From positions 1-23,684 of the forward strand of contig JAFGCW010000079.1 of NCBI GenBank assembly GCA_016932435.1: 23,684 nucleotides of DNA. Reading direction: 5' to 3'. Source of the DNA: Dehalococcoidales bacterium. GTDB lineage: Bacteria > Chloroflexota > Dehalococcoidia > Dehalococcoidales > UBA2162. This document shows, one piece after another, positions 1 through 6,237 of the stretch; the stretch's first letter is position 1; each line of letters starts with the position of its first letter. The translations under genes were made by a program, and so were the position numbers. The notes below the pieces were generated by a model that had not been told where the DNA came from, ran no database searches, and saw only the letters and a list, made by a program, of their open reading frames with translations.

Positions 1-66
1 AAGCGAATTCGAATCGCTGTCTACACCTTGAAAGGGTGTCATCCTAGGCCTCTAGACGATGGGGGC
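1..66 (-). tRNA. tRNA-Glu (anticodon TTC), 3' end cut by window edge
   Basis: Read on the minus strand, the sequence starts GCCCCCA (5' acceptor strand) and contains a D arm, an anticodon stem ACACC/GGTGT closing the loop CTTTCAA (anticodon TTC, Glu), a short variable loop and a T arm AGCGA-TTCGAAT-TCGCT. The 3' acceptor strand and any CCA lie beyond base 1, so the gene is partial here. It is divergent from the VTT membrane-protein gene. Confidence 0.93.
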
Positions 67-76
67 ATACCAGAAA

Positions 77-82
77 ATTATA
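77..82 (-). promoter_or_regulatory. Putative -10 box of tRNA-Glu
   Basis: On the minus strand a perfect TATAAT lies 10 bases upstream of the first tRNA base. A poor -35 candidate (TTGCCT) is 18 bases further upstream. The position fits transcription starting just before the mature tRNA 5' end. Confidence 0.45.
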
Positions 83-111
83 TCAGACAACCAGTCATAC
101 AGGCAATGCCG

Positions 112-702
112 ATGAGTGATAATAACACTGAACACAAAACCAAAGAGGTAAAAAAAGAGAGAAACTGGAAGAAGACGGCTCTCGATGTATTCATGATTCT
201 TCTGGTGATCGCTATAACCGTCTGCCTTTTTTTATTCCGCGCCAAGGTGTCTGAACTCGGTAACTACGGATATCTCGGCGCTTTTCTCATCAGCCTGGTA
301 GCGAATGCTACGATCATCCTTCCCATGCCTGGCCTTCTGATACTTATCGGACTTGGGGCGTCCTTCAACCCGATACTTGTAGCTGTGTTTGGCGGTATAG
401 GAGGGGCGCTGGGTGAAATGACAGGATATATACTGGGGCGAGGCGGCCGGGGGATCACCTCGAATAATAAGTGGTACGCACGGGCGGAAGGATGGATGAA
501 AAAGCGGGGATTCCTGGCAGTGTTCTGCTTCGCGCTGCTGCCGTTTCTTCCCCTGGACGTAGCCGGACTGATAGCCGGTGTGCTGCGTTATCCAATATGG
601 AAATTCCTGCTGGCCTGCGCTCTTGGAAAAACGTTGCTGTACGTGATAATGATACAGACAGGTGCCTGGGGCTGGGATGCCCTGATAGATTTTATTACTT
701 AA
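112..702 (+). CDS. VTT-domain (DedA/SNARE-associated type) integral membrane protein
   Basis: This is a membrane protein of about 196 residues. A charged lysine-rich N terminus (residues 1-23) precedes a first TM segment at about 25-45. A glycine- and proline-rich hydrophobic core follows, with the motif LPMPGLL and a GGxxGAxxGEMxGYxxGR segment typical of the VTT/DedA fold, then a W-AEGWMKKRGF amphipathic stretch and two more hydrophobic segments. Family members are membrane proteins linked to lipid scrambling or flipping and envelope homeostasis; the specific substrate cannot be read here. The open frame extends upstream into the tRNA-Glu gene, so the start is placed at ATG 112, with AGG at 101-103 as a weak ribosome site; ATG 106 is also possible. 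It stands alone, divergent from the tRNA. Confidence 0.8.
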   Translation: MSDNNTEHKTKEVKKERNWKKTALDVFMILLVIAITVCLFLFRAKVSELGNYGYLGAFLISLVANATIILPMPGLLILIGLGASFNPILVAVFGGIGGALGEMTGYILGRGGRGITSNNKWYARAEGWMKKRGFLAVFCFALLPFLPLDVAGLIAGVLRYPIWKFLLACALGKTLLYVIMIQTGAWGWDALIDFIT

Positions 703-754
703 ACCAACATTTTATCATTTATGATTCACTGATATCAATGTAAAAGTTATCTGC

Positions 755-783
755 TTGATTTCTTTATTTTTATAAAGTATACT
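755..783 (+). promoter_or_regulatory. Promoter for the DUF1464-radical SAM pair
   Basis: TTGATT (755-760), a 17-base spacer and TATACT (778-783) form a good sigma-70 type promoter. Transcription would start near 790, leaving a leader of about 90 bases before ATG 880. No other structure was recognised in the 703-879 gap. Confidence 0.6.
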
Positions 784-879
784 CGCTTTCGGTAAGACTT
801 TTTCCAACCTTTGATTGCCGTATTTACCCGTTATGGTCTTCGGGAAGATAATATCCAGTACCTTGAAACGAGGTGTGAA

Positions 880-1923
880 ATGAGAATACTTGGTATTGAT
901 CCGGGGACAATGTCTTTTGATCTTTGCCTGCTGGATGATGCTGAAATCACCTTCGAGGACAGCCTTCCGTCGACGCTGGTTGCCGAGAAACCGGAGGAAT
1001 TCGCTGAAAAATGCCTTGATCTGAACCTTGACGTAATGATCGCTCCTTCCGGTATGGGACTTAATAATCGGAAACTAGAGGAACTCACCCAAAAAGAAAT
1101 GTTCGAGATCCTGATAACCAGAGAAGGCGAGGAAGTACCGGTACTCCTGGGGATAAAAAAATTCCTTTCAATTGTTCGTGAAGCGGGCCTGGAGGTGTTT
1201 TTTTTACCCGGTATCATTCAGCTTCCTACCGTACCCAAATGGCGGAAATACAACAAGATCGATATGGGCACTGCGGACAAGATGTGTATCGGCGCTCTAT
1301 CAGTCGAGACCGTGTCAAGGAAAAAAGAGACGGGTTATTCAGGCGTTAATCACCTGGTCGTGGAACTTGGCGGCGGCTACAATTCACTTATAACAATCGT
1401 CGACGGCAAGATAGTGAATGGAATTGGCGGTACCATCTTTCCCGGGCCTGGCTTTATGAATGCCGGCGCCATGGATGGGGAAGTTGCTTATCTATTGAAC
1501 GGATTTGAAAAAGCGCTGCTGTTTGAAGGCGGAGTAGGGTATCTTGTTGATGACGGCAGCCTTAAGATAGAGAATTTTACACGTGAAGCTTACCCGGATG
1601 CGTTCGATACATTTGTCGAGGGCGTGCTGTTCGCTGTCTGCAGCCAGAAGGCGATCACACCAACAAATGAAGTATATCTTTCCGGGCGTCTGACCAGATA
1701 TGATAATGTGTTTCTGCCGGTCAAATCACGCCTGGAAGATCTGGGTTATGTAGTAGAGCCACTGCCGCGACTTTCTCCCAGGACCAAGGAAGCCGCGCAG
1801 GGATACGCGATAGTCGGTAATGGAGTATACGGCGGTATTTACGAACCTCTGGTAAAACATATGGAAATAGATAAATCGGCAGGTTCCATACTCGACTACG
1901 TGTACTGGAAGGAGCGATTATGA
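880..1923 (+). CDS. DUF1464 family protein (ASKHA fold, predicted acyl/butyrate-kinase-like)
   Basis: This 347-residue protein matches the DUF1464 family (COG2441, annotated as predicted butyrate kinase), best known from archaea. Visible motifs are the N-terminal phosphate-1-like loop GIDPGTMSFDLC (residues 5-16), the family signature KIDMGTADK (126-134), a phosphate-2-like ELGGGYNSL (162-170) followed by DGKIVNGIGGT, and a late LSGRL adenosine-like loop. Together they indicate an actin/hexokinase-type ATP-binding fold; the substrate is not established. ATG 880 is chosen because GAGGTG lies 5-11 bases upstream and the protein then begins MRILGIDPG; an upstream TTG at 811 adds residues without motifs and lacks a ribosome site. 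Its stop overlaps the next start as ATGA, so the two genes are translationally coupled. Confidence 0.82.
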   Translation: MRILGIDPGTMSFDLCLLDDAEITFEDSLPSTLVAEKPEEFAEKCLDLNLDVMIAPSGMGLNNRKLEELTQKEMFEILITREGEEVPVLLGIKKFLSIVREAGLEVFFLPGIIQLPTVPKWRKYNKIDMGTADKMCIGALSVETVSRKKETGYSGVNHLVVELGGGYNSLITIVDGKIVNGIGGTIFPGPGFMNAGAMDGEVAYLLNGFEKALLFEGGVGYLVDDGSLKIENFTREAYPDAFDTFVEGVLFAVCSQKAITPTNEVYLSGRLTRYDNVFLPVKSRLEDLGYVVEPLPRLSPRTKEAAQGYAIVGNGVYGGIYEPLVKHMEIDKSAGSILDYVYWKERL

Positions 1924-2954
1924 ATGGACCTATCTATATCGACTGGGTAATAACGAGCAAGTGCAACCTGAACTGCAAACATTGTGTGGGCATGGAAGAG
2001 GGTGAACTGACCCACGACGAATCAATAAAAGTAACGAATGATATAATCAGTCTCTCACCCCAGTGGGTAATCCTGGAAGGCGGAGAGCCGCTGATGCGTC
2101 CGGATATGTACGAGATAGGCAGGACTCTTTACAAAGCGGGAATCGATACCTATCCGATTACAAACGGTAATGCCTTTACCGATGAAGCCCTGGAAGAACT
2201 GGTTACTTTCTCACCGAAGATACTGTTCAGTATAGACGGGGCTACTGCCGAAGTATATGAATATACGAAAACGGGAGCCAGTTTCGACACAGTACAAGAG
2301 TGGATGAAGAAATGCGCGGAACGGGGATTATTCCACGGTATTACGGTGGTTTTATCGAAACTGAACATCGATCAGATAGAGGATCTGATTCGTCTGACAG
2401 AGGACCTGGGAGGAAAGAGGATAATTTTCCTTCCTCTGAAACCCTTCGGTGTGGATGAAACCTCGGTCGAGTATTATGAGAATAATGCTCTTTCTCCGGA
2501 AGAGCAGGAAGCTGCTATCCTGAGAATTTATCGATACAAGACCAGCCTGGACATGTTCTATGATGAGCCCTTCCTGTGGAATATCGCCGCAAAGCATGGT
2601 ATTTCACTGAATACCTCCGACAGCGGAATTACCATACCTGAAATACAGGGATGTGCTTCTGCGTATTCTCTGTACATTCAGTCGAACGGGGATGTCCGTC
2701 CGTGCATGTTCGCTTCCGAGCAGCTTACCTTCGGTAATGCGGCAAAGGAACCGCTTGAGGAAGTATGGAACCGTATGCAGAACAGCGACATCATCACGAA
2801 ATGGGTTAACCAGGAACAAAGGGTTGGTGCCTGTGGTGAATGCAATCAGTTCAATACATGCCGGGGGTGCCTGGCGCGTACTACAAGGCTGACCGGAGAC
2901 CCCCTGAATTCTGATCCCTGTTGTCCGCTTGCGACTGCCCTGGTGAAGAGATAG
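1920..2954 (+). CDS. Radical SAM protein with C-terminal SPASM-like cysteine domain
   Basis: This 344-residue protein carries the radical SAM cluster motif CNLNCKHC (Cys15, 19, 22) and the SAM-binding GGEP (54-57). A C-terminal cysteine-rich SPASM-like region (Cys245, 262, 305, 308, 314, 317, 334, 335) would bind auxiliary Fe-S clusters. This architecture is found in enzymes that modify peptides or proteins (PqqE, anaerobic sulfatase maturases, sactisynthases) and in haem-d1/AhbC-type enzymes. No precursor peptide or sulfatase gene is adjacent, so the substrate is unknown. The start ATG overlaps the stop of the DUF1464 gene (ATGA), which suggests a functional link. A strong terminator follows within 15 bases of the stop. 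Confidence 0.88.
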   Translation: MNGPIYIDWVITSKCNLNCKHCVGMEEGELTHDESIKVTNDIISLSPQWVILEGGEPLMRPDMYEIGRTLYKAGIDTYPITNGNAFTDEALEELVTFSPKILFSIDGATAEVYEYTKTGASFDTVQEWMKKCAERGLFHGITVVLSKLNIDQIEDLIRLTEDLGGKRIIFLPLKPFGVDETSVEYYENNALSPEEQEAAILRIYRYKTSLDMFYDEPFLWNIAAKHGISLNTSDSGITIPEIQGCASAYSLYIQSNGDVRPCMFASEQLTFGNAAKEPLEEVWNRMQNSDIITKWVNQEQRVGACGECNQFNTCRGCLARTTRLTGDPLNSDPCCPLATALVKR

Positions 2955-2968
2955 GTGTTAACACAATT

Positions 2969-2991
2969 AAAGCCGCTTCTTAAGCGGCTTT
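2969..2991 (+). terminator. Intrinsic terminator after the radical SAM gene
   Basis: AAAGCCGCTT (2969-2978) pairs perfectly over 10 bp with AAGCGGCTTT (2982-2991) around a 3-base loop. A's precede it and a T-rich stretch follows, so it may work on both strands. It lies between the radical SAM gene and the convergent hypothetical/nifU pair. Confidence 0.8.
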
Positions 2992-3012
2992 AATAAATTC
3001 CTTTAGATTGAT

Positions 3013-3040
3013 GTCCACCCCGGGTGGACTCGCAATGACA
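3013..3040. repeat. REP-like palindrome with a CATTGCGAG-type flank
   Basis: GTCCACCC (3013-3020) and GGGTGGAC (3022-3029) form an 8-bp stem, followed by TCGCAATGACA. The reverse complement reads TGTCATTGCGAG and then the hairpin, the usual form of dispersed intergenic repeats in many bacterial genomes. Only one copy is seen here, so the assignment is tentative. Confidence 0.45.
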
Positions 3041-3048
3041 CTGGTATT

Positions 3049-3396
3049 TTACCAGAAGTCGACCGGCATATAGCCTTCTCTTTCCTGGATAGCCTTCCTG
3101 ATATCGGCTTTCTCCCTGTCGGTACATACCGGTTCTACGGTGGTTATCTTCTCACCTTCTTCGTTAACGTCTTTCTGCCAGTCAACGATATATCCTGGTA
3201 CAAGGCAGTATACCCAGTCGTCGGCAATATTACAGCAGGCAGCTTCCATGATAACCTGACCTATCACATACATAACTTCCCTGCCGTTGTACGGAAGTCT
3301 TGTTTCCTGTTGAGGTGTATAGTACCCGGCAATTCCGAATACTATATTCTTACCGGGAGTCAGGTGAGTATACCTGGTTGTCGTAGTACTTACCAT
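3049..3396 (-). CDS. Hypothetical protein downstream of nifU-type gene
   Basis: This 115-residue protein was not assigned to a named family. It is soluble, with no signal peptide or TM segment. Segments that look conserved are PYNGREVMYVIGQ (about 36-48), EAACC (51-55), DDWVYCLVPGYIVDWQ (59-74) and a charged C-terminal helix that ends in PVDFW. The adjacent cysteine pair plus a third cysteine (YCLV) could bind a metal or cluster, but this is inference. ATG 3396 follows AGGACAGG with an 8-base spacer. It lies 31 bases downstream of the NifU-type gene on the same strand, so the two are probably cotranscribed, and a role near Fe-S cluster handling is possible. Confidence 0.75.
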   Translation of the reverse strand: MVSTTTTRYTHLTPGKNIVFGIAGYYTPQQETRLPYNGREVMYVIGQVIMEAACCNIADDWVYCLVPGYIVDWQKDVNEEGEKITTVEPVCTDREKADIRKAIQEREGYMPVDFW

Positions 3397-3427
3397 AGGA
3401 AATACCTGTCCTCTTGAAAATGCAGGT

Positions 3428-3652
3428 CTAGTCTACGGCGATTACTTCCTTTACTTCAGGAATTTCTTCTTTCAGTATCTTTTCAATCCCCATTTTCAGG
3501 GTTAAAGAAGCCATAGCGCAACCGTCACAGGCACCCTTGAGCTTAACCGATACGGTGCCGTCATCATCAACGCCTACTAACTCAACATCACCGCCGTCAC
3601 GGATTAACATCGGTCTTACCATTCCCAGTATCTCTTCCACTTTCTCTTTCAT
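3428..3652 (-). CDS. NifU C-terminal-domain Fe-S scaffold protein
   Basis: This 74-residue protein is essentially the NifU C-terminal domain on its own. It has the MVRPMLIRDGGDVELVGV opening and the cluster-binding CxxC (CDGC) in the segment LKGACDGCAMASLTLKMGIE. Such Nfu-type proteins hold and transfer [4Fe-4S] clusters to apo-proteins in the cytoplasm; possible clients in this window include the radical SAM protein and MiaB, though that is only suggestive. A full GGAGG ribosome site lies upstream of ATG 3652. It leads a two-gene run with the hypothetical protein. No NifS/IscS is present in the window. Confidence 0.92.
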   Translation of the reverse strand: MKEKVEEILGMVRPMLIRDGGDVELVGVDDDGTVSVKLKGACDGCAMASLTLKMGIEKILKEEIPEVKEVIAVD

Positions 3653-3696
3653 AGAGGTATCCTCCTACAATGCTCCAAAACTAATTTTCTGATTCA

Positions 3697-3725
3697 AGCT
3701 TATCATAAGCCATACTTACGGTCAA
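3697..3725 (-). promoter_or_regulatory. Possible promoter for the NifU-type gene
   Basis: On the minus strand TTGACC, a 17-base spacer and TAAGCT precede the gene by about 45 bases. The -35 is good and the -10 is poor. Confidence 0.35.
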
Positions 3726-3794
3726 TTTACACTGTAATAATACACTGTTTGTGGAATCGATGATGTAACTTTTATCATCTCGTATCCCTCTTTT

Positions 3795-3911
3795 GCCATC
3801 CCGTACTTGATACGGGATCCATAGGAATCTCCATAAGTACGATCTCACTCTATTATTGTCAACTTTTTTACTTACGCCTTTTCATGGATTCCCGCTTTCG
3901 CGGGAATGACA
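3795..3911. repeat. Inverted pair of REP-like hairpins (REPIN/BIME-like), in a 322-base gene-free gap
   Basis: The gap 3653-3974 holds no gene. It contains ATCCCGTA-cttga-TACGGGAT (3798-3818) and ATTCCCGC-tttc-GCGGGAAT (3888-3907). The left copy reads TGCCATCCCG...CGGGATCCATAGG; the right copy, read on the opposite strand, is TGTCATTCCCG...CGGGAATCCATGAA, so they are head-to-head variants of one motif about 70 bases apart. A short open frame reading MDSRFRGND across the right hairpin is a by-product of the repeat, not a gene. Confidence 0.72.
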
Positions 3912-3974
3912 AGAAAAGTATAGTGCGAGTGATATACTCCTGTTTCAGGAGAAAAAAACCAGCCAGCAAGGGTA

Positions 3975-4919
3975 TTACAATCCGGTTTCTTCCGGCATGC
4001 CGAGGACGATATTCATATTTTGGATGGCTGCTCCGGAGGCTCCTTTTCCCAGGTTATCATAACGGGCAGAGAGAAGAATCCGGTCTTCATTACCGAAGAT
4101 GAAAATATCCAGGTAATTCGTGTCATTGCAGTCGGTGAAGGTCAGGAATCCATTTACAAGGTCATCATCGGCCGGATAGGGCATCACTCTGATAAACTGT
4201 TCCCCGGAATAATAATCCGCCAGCATGTTTCGTATGTCTGCGGCAGATACTTTCTTTTCCAGGTGACTTACCACCAGCGGAATAGATATGATCTCACCCT
4301 TGTAAACATTTACCACGGTCGGACTAAAGACCGGGGGGCGCGTTAATCCGGGGTATCTGGTCATTTCAGGCAGATGCTTATGGTCGAGTTTGAGTGAATA
4401 AGGTCGGGGATTCCTGATATAGTCCGGTGAATCCCCGGTCTCGTAATCGGCTATCATCGATTTTCCGCCGCCGCTGTATCCTGCTACGCCGTGGACGGTA
4501 ACCGGGTAATCCGGTGACACTATTCCCTGTGACACCAGGGGATGAAGCATCAGGATAAATCCGGTAGCGTGGCAGCCGGGTACAGAGATTCTCTTCGATT
4601 CTTTGATCAAGTCACGCTGGCCTTTTTTGAGTTCCGGAAGACCGTATGCCCAGCCGTCCGCGACCCGGTGTGCTGTCGAACCGTCGATAATACACACCGA
4701 GGGACTCTTGACCATACTGACGGACTCACGGGCGGCGTCGTCAGGAAGGCAGAGAAAGGCTATATCCACGCTGTTAAGCAGTTCGGCCCGGGCGTTCGGA
4801 TCCTTGCGTTTTTCTTCGGGTATCTCGATTATTTCAACGTCGCTGCGGTCAGCCAGGCGCTCCCGGATTTTCAGGCCGGTAGTACCGTGCTGGCCGTCGA
4901 CAAATACTGTTTTATTCAT
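3975..4919 (-). CDS. argC: N-acetyl-gamma-glutamyl-phosphate reductase, type 2 short form
   Basis: This 314-residue enzyme reduces N-acetyl-glutamyl-5-phosphate to the semialdehyde with NADPH in arginine biosynthesis. It matches the shorter type-2 ArgC class: N-terminal VDGQHGTTGLKIRERL nucleotide-binding segment (7-22), catalytic Cys116 in VPGCHATGF, and the GYSGGGKS segment followed by HKHLPEM. ATG 4919 is chosen because the protein then begins MNKTVFVDGQHG and AAGGA lies 7 bases upstream; an in-frame upstream start would run into the preceding channel gene. It lies 10 bases downstream of the potassium-channel gene and is probably cotranscribed. No other arg gene is nearby. Confidence 0.93.
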   Translation of the reverse strand: MNKTVFVDGQHGTTGLKIRERLADRSDVEIIEIPEEKRKDPNARAELLNSVDIAFLCLPDDAARESVSMVKSPSVCIIDGSTAHRVADGWAYGLPELKKGQRDLIKESKRISVPGCHATGFILMLHPLVSQGIVSPDYPVTVHGVAGYSGGGKSMIADYETGDSPDYIRNPRPYSLKLDHKHLPEMTRYPGLTRPPVFSPTVVNVYKGEIISIPLVVSHLEKKVSAADIRNMLADYYSGEQFIRVMPYPADDDLVNGFLTFTDCNDTNYLDIFIFGNEDRILLSARYDNLGKGASGAAIQNMNIVLGMPEETGL

Positions 4920-4929
4920 ACTATATTCC

Positions 4930-5946
4930 TTATATTTTATCATCCAGCTTAACTGCACCTTCACACACTGCTTCCAGCGTATTAAGCTGTTCACTGGTCC
5001 CCATAATAATCAGGCTGTCACCTGCCGTTACCTTTTCGTCGGAGGGAGGATTTGGTACCAGGATGCCATTCTTACTATTTAGTGCCAATATCGTTGCCCT
5101 TGAACACCTTCGTATCTCCTCTATGGTAAGTCCGTTGAGAGAGGAATTTGTATCGATGGCAACGTTTTCCATTTGGAGTTCGGGACCGCGCCGGCGGGAT
5201 ATGGTATCGAGGAAATCCATTACTGTTGGACGGAGGGCAAGCATTGCCATACGCCTGGCACCGATACTGTTAGGTGAAACGATTCGGTTAGCACCTGTTC
5301 GCCTGAGTTTTTTCTCCGCTTCAGAATCCGAGGCTCTTGCCGTGATGAATAATGACGGGTATAAACCACGGGCAGACAGAGTAATATAGGTGTTATCGAT
5401 ATCGGAGCCAAGTGCTGCTACGAGCCCTCTTGCCTTTTCAATTCCGGCTTCTTTGAGAGTTTCATCGCTGGTGGCGTCGCCTTGGATATACAGGTAGCCT
5501 TCCTGTTCGGCCCGAGCAGCGCACTCAGGTCTGTTATCTATTACAACGAACGACACCTCTTCTTCTTTGAAAATATTAGCGATTTCTTCTCCAACTCTGC
5601 CAAAGCCGCAGAGAATGAAGTGATCTTTTAGCTGATTTATTTTGTTTTCCATTCTTCTCCTCCCCAGGGTAGCGCCGATATTTCCTTCGATAATATAGGT
5701 TATTATTCCCGTCAGTGTGTAGAAAGCCCCGCCCATACCTCCCAGGATCAGAAAAATACTGAATATTCTTCCTCCGTCTGATAGCGGATGAACCTCTCTG
5801 TAACCGACCGTAGTTATAGTGGTGATAGTCATAAATATAGAGTCCAGGAAAGACCAGCCTTCGATAGTTTCATACCCGATAGTCCCTATTGCTATTATCG
5901 CTACCAGGGCTAGAATTCCCCATACGACCTTATGGAGTGACTTCAT
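4930..5946 (-). CDS. Two-TM potassium channel with RCK (TrkA-N/TrkA-C) domains
   Basis: This 338-residue protein has TM1 at about 5-23, a pore loop with the filter segment TTITTVGYRE (42-51), TM2 at about 60-86, then a TrkA-N Rossmann domain with GFGRVGEE (114-121) and IQGDATSDE, and a TrkA-C domain in the last 80 residues. This is the MthK-like layout: a membrane K+ channel gated by cytoplasmic nucleotide- or ion-binding RCK domains. The filter reads TVGYRE instead of the usual TVGYGD, so position 50 is Arg in place of Gly. It leads the run into argC. ATG 5946 has AGGA about 5 bases upstream. Confidence 0.9.
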   Translation of the reverse strand: MKSLHKVVWGILALVAIIAIGTIGYETIEGWSFLDSIFMTITTITTVGYREVHPLSDGGRIFSIFLILGGMGGAFYTLTGIITYIIEGNIGATLGRRRMENKINQLKDHFILCGFGRVGEEIANIFKEEEVSFVVIDNRPECAARAEQEGYLYIQGDATSDETLKEAGIEKARGLVAALGSDIDNTYITLSARGLYPSLFITARASDSEAEKKLRRTGANRIVSPNSIGARRMAMLALRPTVMDFLDTISRRRGPELQMENVAIDTNSSLNGLTIEEIRRCSRATILALNSKNGILVPNPPSDEKVTAGDSLIIMGTSEQLNTLEAVCEGAVKLDDKI

Positions 5947-5982
5947 ATTTTCCTGCCTGTTTCAGGTAATCGTGTTAGAAAA

Positions 5983-6011
5983 ATAATATCACAGAGGGTA
6001 ATTTTTAACAA
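5983..6011 (-). promoter_or_regulatory. Promoter for the potassium channel-argC run
   Basis: On the minus strand TTGTTA (6011-6006), a 17-base spacer and TATTAT (5988-5983) form a good sigma-70 type promoter about 37 bases upstream of ATG 5946. Confidence 0.55.
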
Positions 6012-6061
6012 AGAATAACAGAGACAGTCCGTGACTCTTACCGGTTTCCCTGGTGTTCTTT

Positions 6062-6084
6062 AGAGTCTGTCTGAGGCGGACTCT
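6062..6084. other. Hairpin in the channel/folC divergent region
   Basis: AGAGTCTG (6062-6069) pairs with CGGACTCT (6077-6084) over 8 bp with one G-U pair and a 7-base loop. TTTATAG follows on the plus strand. It lies upstream of the folC promoter, so it is not in that leader. It may be a boundary terminator, but the T tract is short. Confidence 0.35.
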
Positions 6085-6090
6085 TTATAG

Positions 6091-6122
6091 TGAAGTATGC
6101 AACAAATTGATAGTGTACTTCA
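6091..6122. promoter_or_regulatory. Inverted repeat overlapping the folC promoter (candidate operator)
   Basis: TGAAGTA (6091-6097) and TACTTCA (6116-6122) are perfect inverted half-sites separated by 18 bases. They flank and overlap the -35 and spacer of the folC promoter. A regulator binding site is plausible but not proven. Confidence 0.35.
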
Positions 6123-6136
6123 TACAATGATATAAT
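6107..6136 (+). promoter_or_regulatory. Promoter for folC-MATE operon
   Basis: TTGATA (6107-6112), an 18-base spacer and a perfect TATAAT (6131-6136). The start point would be near 6143, leaving a leader of about 95 bases. Confidence 0.65.
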
Positions 6137-6163
6137 TATGACTGAATATTTTGTGAGGAAAGC

Positions 6164-6201
6164 GGGGGGACAAAGTCCGATCCGGACTGAGCCTCCCTTT
6201 T
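6164..6201 (+). terminator. Terminator-like two-part hairpin in the folC leader (possible attenuator)
   Basis: GGGGGG (6164-6169) pairs with CCTCCC (6192-6197) and encloses an inner stem AGTCCG (6174-6179)/CGGACT (6183-6188) with a 3-base loop. TTTT (6198-6201) follows directly. It lies downstream of the promoter and 36 bases before the folC start, so it could act as an attenuator of folC and the MATE genes. No known riboswitch class was recognised. Confidence 0.45.
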
Positions 6202-6237
6202 AATTTGGAAAGGTTGGGACAGGAGGGGGTGAGGTTG

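Noticed and set aside
28..111. N-terminal extension of the VTT protein beginning in the tRNA-Glu gene
   Set aside because: The extra residues are the antisense of the tRNA; ATG 112 has a better-placed purine-rich site and gives a normal N terminus.
3937..3951. CTCCTG-TTT-CAGGAG hairpin downstream of argC
   Set aside because: For a minus-strand terminator the T tract would have to follow the stem on that strand, but it precedes it; not a credible terminator for argC.
3884..4102. 72-codon open frame beginning MDSRFRGND
   Set aside because: It is the translation of the REP-like hairpin, then runs antisense into argC; no ribosome site.
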